A stretch of 64,000 bases of DNA from Theodoxus fluviatilis (Eukaryota; Mollusca; Gastropoda; Cycloneritida; Neritidae), in contig JAWQFJ010001799.1 in assembly GCA_034096865.1 (NCBI GenBank), forward strand, positions 21,001 to 85,000, in the 5' to 3' direction. Positions 56,542 to 64,000 of the stretch are shown piece by piece. The translations under genes and the position numbers were made by a program. The notes under the pieces were generated by a model. It had not been told where the DNA came from and ran no database searches. It saw nothing but the letters and a program-made list of their open reading frames with translations. The stretch's first letter is position 1; every line of letters starts with the position of its first letter.

Positions 56542-56632
56542 CCACCCCACACCCCACTCCACCCCACCCCACCCCACCCCACCCCACCCCACCCCACCCC
56601 ACCCCACCCCACCCATACCCATCTCACCCCAT
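56542..56632. repeat. (CCCCA)n repeat just upstream of the FAR exon 2 acceptor
   Basis: About 15 CCCCA units after a CCCTCCCT tract. The complementary strand is (TGGGG)n and strongly G-quadruplex-prone. It ends about 80 bp before the acceptor CTCTCTTGCAG. Confidence 0.95.
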
Positions 56633-56711
56633 TATCATCCCCTATTTCTACAAGTGGGGCATCTCCTGAGGCACTTGACTGATGCCTGTTGCATTGTGCA
56701 CTCTCTTGCAG

Positions 56712-56996
56712 CCAGCAGACCCAGACAGGAAGCAAGCCTGCTCTATGTCACTTGACGACGGCCCCTCCCAGTCCAACGACTCCCACCCTAAGATGGCCGA
56801 CTTCCTGGGCATGACTGTTCCAGAGTATTACAAGGGCAAGAGGGTTTTCATCACTGGTGCCACTGGATTCATCGGCAAAGTTCTCATTGAAAAACTCTTG
56901 CGAAGCTGCCCAGAGGTGGAATGTTTGTATCTCCTCATCCGGCCCAAGAAAGGATCAGATGTCCACTCGAGATTGAAGGAAATCACAGAGTCCAAG
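56712..56996 (+). CDS. FAR1: Fatty acyl-CoA reductase, first coding exon (partial gene)
   Basis: The acceptor CACTCTCTTGCAG is followed by 33 bases of leader, ATG at 56745, and 84 codons to TCCAAG|GTAAGG. The frame contains [20 protein letters not shown] then [14 protein letters not shown], the Rossmann NADPH-binding start of the family (GATGFIG), closely matching human FAR1/FAR2, which begin M-SIPEYY-GK. Family enzymes reduce long-chain acyl-CoA to fatty alcohol with NADPH at the peroxisomal membrane, for ether lipids and waxes. The first ATG adds about 22-25 residues before the usual start; ATG at 56793 or 56811 could be used instead. Whether it is FAR1 or FAR2 cannot be told; vertebrate duplication makes one invertebrate gene co-orthologous to both. 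Confidence 0.95.
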
Positions 56997-57041
56997 GTAA
57001 GGTACAGCACATACCAGTTTCAGTCTTCTTCTTCTTCTTGC

Positions 57042-57135
57042 AGACCTGCCTACTCTCCCGAAAAAATCGGGAGACTCCCAATTTAGGCCTGTTTCTTCCG
57101 ACCTCCCGATTAGGCTTTGAATTCTCCCGATTTTG
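57042..57135. repeat. Direct repeat, left copy (about 95 bp, CTCCCGA-rich)
   Basis: It starts CAGACCTGCCTACTCTCCCG, with AATCGGGAGACTCCCAATTT and GGCCTGTTTCTTCC. A diverged copy in the same orientation starts at 57597. The two flank the transposase-like relic. Confidence 0.75.
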
Positions 57136-57357
57136 ATCAATGAAACCTACGGGGGAAAACAATTTGTGAAAGTTATTCCGTGTTATACATGTTTCGGGCT
57201 TTAAGACGCGTAGGCTGAGTACGCCTTCCGGTGCTGCCAAATGTCTTTGCTTCGGCTGTTGTGATTGGTTTACTCGGATACAGTGTCCAATCGCTAACCT
57301 TGAAAGACTGCGTGCTCGACTCCCCTGTGGTCGCGACGCTCTGTTCATCGCGTTTGC

Positions 57358-57600
57358 AATGCCGGGTAAAAAGGAAGGGACACTTTTGCATGAAACGGAT
57401 GAGGATGAAATTGAATCGACATATACAGCACCAAAGAAGATTCAGAAGAAAGTGATACAACTTTATTACAAGCAGAAATAGAAAGCTGAGTACCATACAA
57501 TGTTCGAGAACTTGGAGAAGTCAGCGAAGGGCGCCTATTTTGCTCACTGTGGGATTTGCCACGGCGATTTCTCAATCTCTCAAGGTGGAAAACACGCAGA
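57358..57600 (+). pseudogene. Relic of a transposase-like zinc-finger ORF
   Basis: The frame starts ATGCCGGGTAAAAAGGAAGG (MPGKKEGTLLHETDEDE), stops at TAG 57479-57481, and continues one frame on as SAKGAYFAHCGICHGDFSIS then QGGKH. The C-x2-C-x-DFSIxxGG pattern is typical of the BED-like N-terminal finger of hAT-derived proteins in animals. It is broken by the frame change and truncated at the second direct repeat. It lies in the FAR intron. Confidence 0.5.
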
Positions 57601-57750
57601 CCTGCCTATTCTGCCGAAAAATTTGGGAGACTCCCGATTTAGGCCTGTTTCTTCCTACCAGGGCGTTGTCTCCCCCCCCCCCCGGACCCAGGCCTGTTTT
57701 TCAGAATCTCCCGAATTGGCCTTGGGGGTGGGGGGGTGGGTAGGCAGGTC
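57597..57750. repeat. Direct repeat, right copy with poly-C and G-rich tail
   Basis: It starts CAGACCTGCCTATTCTGCCG and matches 57042 onward for about 65 bp, then carries a C10 run and a GGGGGTGGGGGGGTGGG stretch. Confidence 0.7.
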
Positions 57751-57842
57751 TGTTCTTGTTGATCACTAAATGATTGCGCCAGTCGCCCACACAAATACAG
57801 CTGTTCTCCACAGCTCCTCCAGGTTGCCATAGAGCTTGCTCC

Positions 57843-58346
57843 TCACTGGTGTCGGGTCTGGCCACATTTTCCCTCACTCCTCTTCTCCTGGTCGGACAAG
57901 TAGAGGCAAGGTGACCTCTGGTAGCTGAGGTTGGGCCCATTTGAGCCTGTAGGCCCGGCACTCTTCCTCCCCGGTGGATCCCCAGAGGACGAGCACCACA
58001 TCATGAAGTTGACCACGCGCAATTCATCATGATGTGTATTGCATGATGCAGAGGTTTGGCGGCACCACAGAGGTCCTGCATCTCCGTCTTCATCCATAGA
58101 ACGTGTATCGGGGGTCCCTCCCCTAGACTGGCTGCCTGCCATGGCTGATGAGCCCAAGTCTGCCCATGGTTTTTCTGTCTGAGTGATCCTTCTCATACCC
58201 CTTATACTCGAGGAGAGTTGGCTGATATTTGTCTGACCTCTACCCTTTGACCCGTCCAGTATGCGAAACCTACCAAAAGAGGTGGAAGTTTTGACACTCC
58301 CCCTGGCCTGGCTCTCCGGGTCATGGAGGTACTCAAGCCACCACAC
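57843..58346 (-). other. Unclassified open frame, possibly from a retroelement
   Basis: A 167-codon minus-strand frame of higher GC than its surroundings, reading a basic, Ser/Gly-rich protein with a Cys/His-poor sequence. I do not recognise it. It lies between two transposon relics in the FAR intron, so a transposon origin is more likely than a host exon. Confidence 0.25.
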
Positions 58347-58527
58347 CTCGTCAAGGAATCAGCCGTGTGGTGGCCACTTTCAGTGATGTTGTTGTGGAGT
58401 GGTAGCTGAGAAATATTGGGGCCACTGTTACCAAGCGTACATGTATGTTACATGTTCTGTGTTGTTTGCATTTTATAGAATTAGTCTTGATGCTAGATGA
58501 TGTCTTTTGAGAACAATGTGGTTTTAA

Positions 58528-59630
58528 CCCTCTGCGTGCCGTCGGCGGTCATAACCGCCGACGTAGTTACCTCCCCTCACAGCCGTCGGCGGTTACAGTC
58601 GACAGACGGATAGGCATGTTTGAATCTGGCGCCGTTTGCTATGAATCTTGGGATTGTGAGAGCTCTCTACGCATGGAGACTGCGCAGAAGAGCCTCGCTT
58701 TCATAATAACAGTTGCCATATTTTTTCACTGCAAGTGCGCGAATTTAGAAGTTACCGATCGAGTTAGACACGCTGCTGCGCGATTTCGACTGCGCACGCT
58801 GGCCCAGAAATGGCTGAGCTCGATCCTGATGAAGAGTGAATCTTTGAAATATTGTTCGATTCTGACTCGGAAGAAGAATTCCATGGCTTCACAGAGGAAG
58901 ATTTGGTCGAGTTTGCCACAGACTGACAGTGACTGACTGCTGACGAAATCGAAGTTGAACCAGCTCAGTCCAAGATTCCGTCTGCGTGTGACCACTCATG
59001 GTTGCTGTGGCAAACTCGACCAAATCTTCCTCTGTGAAGCCATGGAATTCTTCTTCCGAGTCAGAATCGAACAATATTTCAAAGATTCGCTCTTCATCAG
59101 GATCGAGCTCAGCCATTTCTGGGCCAGCGTGTGCAATCGAAATCGTGCAGCAGCGTGTCTACCTCGATCGGTAACTTCTAAATTCGCTCTAAATTCGCGC
59201 ATGGACTCTCCTCAACATGTTCCCGATGAGGTATCTAAATCGGATGCTTTTCATCTCTATTTCAACTAAAAAAAGTCGTTGACTTGATGGTCGACGAAAC
59301 GAATCGCTACGCTGGTCAAGTGAGGGCGAAGAAAGGGATCGATGCGGGAATTTATTCTCGAGTAAGTCAATGGCACTCAACACGTTTTTTATTTGTGTTG
59401 TCTCAGTTTTTTTTTCTTATCATATTGTATTGCATGGACATAAATTTCAGTGGGTCTATCAGAGAGAGCATTCAATTTTCCATCTTTCCTCCAAAAATTT
59501 TGCCTCTATAGCAAAGAATAAAATAATTGTATATTTTTAAACAGAAGAGGGGTCTCGGTTTTTGGGCACGCTGAGAAAATAACTGGCTGCAGGGAGTAAA
59601 AACCGTGAAAAATTAATGGCGTCCAGAGGG
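58528..59630. mobile_element. Non-autonomous piggyBac-type fold-back element
   Basis: The element is flanked by TTAA on both sides (58524-58527 and 59631-59634). Its ends are CCCTCTGCGTGCCG and, in reverse complement, CCCTCTGGACGCC, as in the piggyBac superfamily. Inside, 58738-58920 and 59006-59187 are near-identical inverted arms around an 85-bp spacer. Each arm encodes the start of an acidic protein (MAELDPDEE, then FEILFDSDSEEEFHGF), in keeping with piggyBac transposase N-termini. The left arm has a stop right after DEE, the right arm does not. A CGGCGG-containing hairpin follows the left end. Confidence 0.85.
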
Positions 59631-59754
59631 TTAAGGATTGTCTGGTTTTAAACTTTTATCCATGGATATTTCTATGTAGTTTGTTCATATCTGGAGGCTA
59701 TTTTGTTCTTGCACTTAGCTGATTTTTCCCCTCTCTGTTTTGATGCTGGTTTTT

Positions 59755-60506
59755 GACTCGCATGCGAAGCAAAAGTGAGTCTATGTAGTATGTACTCACC
59801 CTTTTCGGGCGTCCGGGCGTCCGAAAACTTTAACGTTGGATTTTTCTCAGAGACTATTAAGTCTATCAATACCAAATGTGGCATGATGGTGTATGATGAC
59901 AAGGCCTCAAAAAATATACATAGTGACTTGTCCTTGCTTCAAGGTCAAGGTCACAGGGGCCATATATGTTGTAAAACAAACAGTCATTTTTCACATTTTC
60001 TCAATTTTCTCGGAAGTTTTTGAGATTGGATACCTGACCTATATATGATATATAGGGCAAAGTAATCCCTATCTTTTGATACCAGTTTGGTTGACCTTGC
60101 TTCAAGGTCAATGTCACAGGAGCTCTTCAAAGTTGGATTGTATACATATTTTGAAGTGACCCTGACCCTGAACTATGGAAGATAACTGTTTCAAACTTAA
60201 TAATTATGTGGGGCACATGTTATACTTTCATCATGAGACACATTTGGTCACATATCATTAAGGTCAAGGTCACTTTGACCCTTATGAAATGTGACCAAAA
60301 TGGGGTAGTGAACCACTAAGAGTGACCACATCTCATGGTAGAACTTGGTCACATGTATTTTGGTAGGAAAAATGTGTAAAGCATTTCTTAGTGTATGATG
60401 TCATTGGTAGGTTTAGTTGTTTGACCTTGAAGGTCACATGAAGGTCAAGGTCATGTAAAGGTCAAGGTCAAGCATGTGAGTCGTATGGGCTTTGCCCTTC
60501 TTGTTA
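59755..60506 (+). mobile_element. AGGTCA-rich non-autonomous element, copy 2
   Basis: It starts GACTCGCATGCGAAGC after a T-run and ends GCATGTGAGTC...GGGCTTTGCCC...TTGTTA. Compared with copy 1 it has a shorter GGGCGTCC region and an internal deletion near 60345, where the CACCATTGTGCTT segment is missing. It lies in the FAR intron. Confidence 0.75.
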
Positions 60507-60587
60507 TGTGTTCTCTTGATAGGAGGGTAGCTAGAGAGGATGAACTTCTTATGGTTATGTGGAGAATGTACTTTGCTGTGGGCTGGA

Positions 60588-60775
60588 AGGATGCATGTAA
60601 TTTTGCGACCTATCAACCTTTGTAGGCTATGTAACTCCATTGATCACATAATGGCTCGAACTAGTTAGAATGAGTGCTAGTCAATTCTTGGTTTCGATAG
60701 TTATTTGCCATAAAGTTATGAATTTCATAGAGAAACACGGTGCGTCTGTTCTTACCCACAACCCACAGAGGAAAA
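60588..60775 (-). mobile_element. SINE-like element, copy 7 (minus)
   Basis: On the minus strand: CTGTGGGTTGTGGGTAAGAA, then CAAATAACTATCGAAACC, AACTAGTTCGAGCC, TTACATAGCC and AAAGGTTGATAGG. The tetranucleotide tail is short or lost. Confidence 0.6.
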
Positions 60776-61253
60776 TCTGTGGGCCACCTGGCTAATAGTT
60801 CTATATAAACTAAGGAAAATCAAAATAATACAATATATGTGTGTGGTTGTCTGGTGTGGATGGCAGATGTTTTGATATTCTTTATAGAAATAGTTTACAT
60901 AGATAATGTCTTGGCAGCGTCTAGATTTGACTTTTATAATTGCTTTTGATGTAATAATCAAATAAAAGCACTTACTCCATGCACTTCATGTTGGAGTACT
61001 GCCAATATCAGTATATGCCCAACAGTTCTGCACTGATATGTTACTTGAGACTGCCAGGTCATGCAAACCTGTGTGAAGGCGTGGTTTGCTACTGTTCTGT
61101 TCATTTGAAATATGTTGCTTGTCAAAGCCTTGACCGAGTCCGTCATAGGATATTCTTCTTTGTAGGTATGATAGGAGTGGGTGAGATAATGGTTGGTTCC
61201 AAGGACTTTCTCATAATAGACTTACACTTACAGTACTTTGTTGTCATTTTCAG

Positions 61254-61429
61254 CTATGTGACAAGTTGCGGCAGTTGTATCCTGATTTTGAAGACAAGAT
61301 CAAACCCATTCATGGTGACCTGACAAAACCAGAGCTGGGAATTTCATCAGCTGACAGGCAGATCTTGGAGAATGAAGTCAACATCGTTTTTCACAGTGCT
61401 GCAACTATCAAGTTTGATGAACCTCTCAG
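61254..61429 (+). CDS. FAR1: Fatty acyl-CoA reductase, second coding exon (partial gene)
   Basis: The acceptor TTTGTTGTCATTTTCAG is followed by 176 bases, LCDKLRQLYPDFEDKIKPIH and on to NIVFHSAATIKFDEPLR, then CTCAG|GTATGA. It joins the previous exon in phase 0 and leaves phase 2. HSAAT in the dinucleotide-binding domain matches HCAAT of human FAR1. The catalytic YxxxK and the C-terminal membrane region are beyond the right edge. An AGGTCA-rich element is inserted 58 bp past the donor. Confidence 0.95.
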
Positions 61430-61487
61430 GTATGAGCACATTTTCATGAACTGCAGTAAAAAGTGCCTCTTGAGGCTTGTGCTTTTT

Positions 61488-61712
61488 GACTCACATGCGA
61501 AGCAAAAATGAGTCTATGTACTCACCCGTTTCGTCCGTCCGGGCGTCTGGGCGTCCGGGCGTCTGAAAACTTTAACGTTGGATTTTTCTCGGAGACTATT
61601 AAGTCTATCAATACCAAATGTGGCATGATGGTGTATGATGACAAGGCCTCAAAAAACATACATAGTGACTTGTCCTTGCTTCAAGGTTAAGGTCGCAGGG
61701 GCCATAAATTAG
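61488..61712 (+). mobile_element. AGGTCA-rich element, copy 3 (left end only)
   Basis: It matches copy 1 from GACTCACATGCGAAGC to GGCCATAAAT at about 61710, then diverges completely. It begins 58 bp downstream of the FAR second coding exon donor. Confidence 0.75.
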
Positions 61713-62214
61713 GTACCGGCAGTCAAAAATTAGATTTGTGCTTTTGTTTATGAAATGTGTTTTTATGGAAAGTGGTAACAAATACAAGAAAAACAACAAA
61801 AAAAGTAAGTGGCTAGCTTTATTAGTTCCCGAGATATTGCTCATCAAAGTCGCGACCCTGAGCGAAGGCCAAAATAAACAAAGATTTCAGCAATTTTACA
61901 ACTTTATCATTGTTTACACTAATACAGCACAGTTCAGATATTGACATATTCTTAAAATAGAAGTTGCTGCCAGTAAGAATCTGCAATAAGAAACATGCCT
62001 GCAGGAAGGGTAAAGCAGAGATATCATGCCAAAGTGGCTTCAAAATGACTTCAAAAGAGCATGAATATTGCCCAGGGGGGCATGTTTACAGGTCTGTAGT
62101 TCTCATAATAAGGGACACAGAGGCCTCAAAATCCATTTTCACACCTCGATGTACATATATATTAAGCCTAATTTTATTTTAGCAATACACTTTAGTGGAA
62201 AAAAGTTATAGGGC

Positions 62215-62760
62215 TTCAAAATTGACAAAAATCCTTAAATTCCACGACGGAAATCTGCAGTTTTTAACTAAATTTCACTTTAAAGACCAATATCTTCAGA
62301 ACTATGGCAGTCTGAGTATTCAAATTTGGCCTGTAGTTTATGGACACAATATGCAACAGACAAACATTCAAATTCAATACTTTAAGTTAGTAGTTAGAAC
62401 TAAATGTACTTGTGAAAGTAAAAAAGTGCAAGTTTTTAGTGGTCGCACAGTGGGAAAAGTGAACTTAAAGACAATTATCTTCAAATCTATTCAAGGGTCA
62501 ACTTTCTAATTTGGTATGCAATTTATGCACAGACTAAGCAACTCTAAAACATTCACAATTCAATAGTCAGAAATTGTAAAACATAATTATGAAGAATTTA
62601 TGCACGTTTCAGTGGTAAAACTGGAAAACTTACCTTCACATGGAAAGCAGAAAAGACTCAAGAGTATTCAAATTTGGTCTACAGTTTATGTACATATCAA
62701 ACAACTCAAAAAGAATCAGAATCAACACAAGATTCTATAGTTGTAACAATAGTCATAACA
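62215..62760. repeat. Diverged tandem repeat of about 180 bp, three units
   Basis: Segments starting near 62277, 62460 and 62640 share the order TCTTCA, ATTCAAATTTGG (or CTTTCTAATTTGG), GTTTATG, CAACTCT/CAACAGA and CAATTCAATA-like words. Similarity is moderate, suggesting an old duplication inside the material between the two AGGTCA-rich element ends. Confidence 0.45.
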
Positions 62761-63324
62761 AAAATATGCAAAAAAGGGTCAACGTCAGTACACTGAATTT
62801 CAGTACCAGAGCACAAACGGTTCATAATATGAATGCATATGTACAACTACAATCTCCTGTTAATTGCCAGGGTGAGCAGCAAGGTAGTTTTTACAGTCAC
62901 TGTACATCTCACTGAGATCAGCAGGGGGGAACTGAAAATAAAAAAAAGAATGTTTTAGCTGCGAGTTGCAACTACTGAACTAGCTGAGTTCTGTGGAAAC
63001 AGACGACAGAAAGGCTTCGATTCACAACTTCCGGTTCAACCACTTGTGTTTGAAATCACGTTTTATGCATCTAAACTATGAAAAACAAACTGCATCAATA
63101 CACAAATACCCTTAACACGTTTTCCTCCATCAGCAGGTGCAATATTTTGACCAGTTGCTTTGACTTTAAAAAATCAGTGACTTCAATACGAGGACAACCG
63201 GCGCATCAGATCTGCAATCAGTCTTTGTCAAAAATCGACTGAGAGTTCAACGTCATTTTCAAATATTTTCACGAAATAAAATCAATAATTAGTCTACATA
63301 AACAACCATAAGATTCTTCTTTTT

Positions 63325-64000
63325 GACTCACATGCGAAGCAAAAGTGAGTCTATGTACTGAGCCGTGTCGTCCGTCCGTCCGGGCGGGCGTCCGTCCGTC
63401 CGTAAAAAACTTAAACGTTGGATTTTTCTCGGAGACTATTAAGTCTATCAACACCAAATGTGGCATGATGGTGTATGATGACAAGGCCTCAAAAAACATA
63501 CATAGTGACTTGACCTTGCTTCAAGGTCAAGGTCACAGGAGCCATAAATGTGGTCTCAAAAACAGTCATTTTTCACATTTTCCCAATTTTCTCCCACGTT
63601 ATTGAGAATGGCGACCTTAGCTACAAGTGGTATATAGGTCAAAGCAAGCCCTATCTTTTGATACCAGTTTGGTTGACCTTGCTTCAAGGTCAAGGTCACA
63701 GGAGCTCTTCAAAGTTGGATTGTATACATATTTTGAAGTGACCTTGACCCTGAACTATGGAAGATAACTGTTTCAAACTTAATAATTATGTGGGGCACAT
63801 GTTATACTTTCATCATGAGACACATTTGGTCACATATCATCAAGGTCAAGGTCACTTTGACCCTTATGAAATGTGACCAAAATGGGGTAGTGAACCACTA
63901 AAAGTGACTATATCTCATGGTAGAAAGTGCCAATAAGCACCATTGTGCTTCCTATGCCTTGAATTAACAGCTTTGTGTTGCATGACCTTGGATGACCTTG
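63325..64000 (+). mobile_element. AGGTCA-rich element, copy 4 (runs off the window)
   Basis: Nearly identical to copy 1 from GACTCACATGCGAAGC onward (CCGTCCGGGCGGGCG in the short repeat); it continues through GATGACCTTG at the window end. It is much closer to copy 1 than copies 2 and 3 are, which suggests recent activity. Confidence 0.8.

Overview
The window is animal nuclear DNA. Its genes are split by large introns with GT-AG borders, and the sequence is dominated by microsatellites, minisatellites, SINE-like repeats and non-autonomous DNA transposons. The repeat families (an element full of AGGTCA motifs, a SINE with CATC/CATT tails, and a LINE ending in TGAAC repeats) and the protein matches suggest a mollusc, probably a marine gastropod. 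That taxonomic call is an inference from remembered repeat and protein patterns, not a search result.

Three protein-coding loci can be supported. (1) On the + strand, 10009-10307 is the last coding exon of a gene I do not recognise. Its upstream part lies outside the window or is hidden in 1-10008. (2) On the - strand, from about 52.1 kb down to 23143, lies a complete ortholog of CCDC91 (p56, the GGA-binding coiled-coil accessory protein). I could join 14 coding exons in phase into about 522 codons, from an N-terminal DDFGGFE motif to the conserved C-terminal RQR-LASLNLFLEGAQQQ region. (3) On the + strand, from about 52.6 kb to beyond the right edge, is the 5' part of a fatty acyl-CoA reductase (FAR1/FAR2 type), with a candidate non-coding first exon and two coding exons. 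CCDC91 and FAR are head to head across a CpG-containing interval, a likely divergent promoter. The same two genes are neighbours on human 12p11 (from memory), so the linkage may be ancient. CCDC91 acts at the trans-Golgi network with GGA adaptors; FAR makes fatty alcohols for ether lipids and waxes at peroxisomes. No functional link between them is visible here.

Layout: 1-9.5 kb is repeat-rich (42-, 25-, 75-bp arrays, microsatellites, SINEs, one full AGGTCA-rich element). 10.0-15 kb holds the terminal exon and probable 3' UTR of the unknown gene. 15.2-20.7 kb holds a 5'-inverted LINE and 14- and 15-bp arrays. 23.1-52.1 kb is CCDC91, whose introns carry 39-, 26-, 36-, 41- and about 93-bp arrays plus three MITE-like insertions and a LINE. 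52.1-64 kb is FAR with a piggyBac-type fold-back element, a transposase-like zinc-finger relic and three more copies of the AGGTCA-rich element.

The most unusual observation is that in four of five consecutive CCDC91 introns the minisatellite starts at, or within about 20 bases of, the 5' splice site. In three of them the repeat unit itself contains the splice-donor sequence. The 39-bp array alone is about 9.9 kb of a 10.5 kb intron. The very long open frames over these arrays (up to about 1,540 codons) follow from repeat periods divisible by three without stop codons, and are not annotated as genes.
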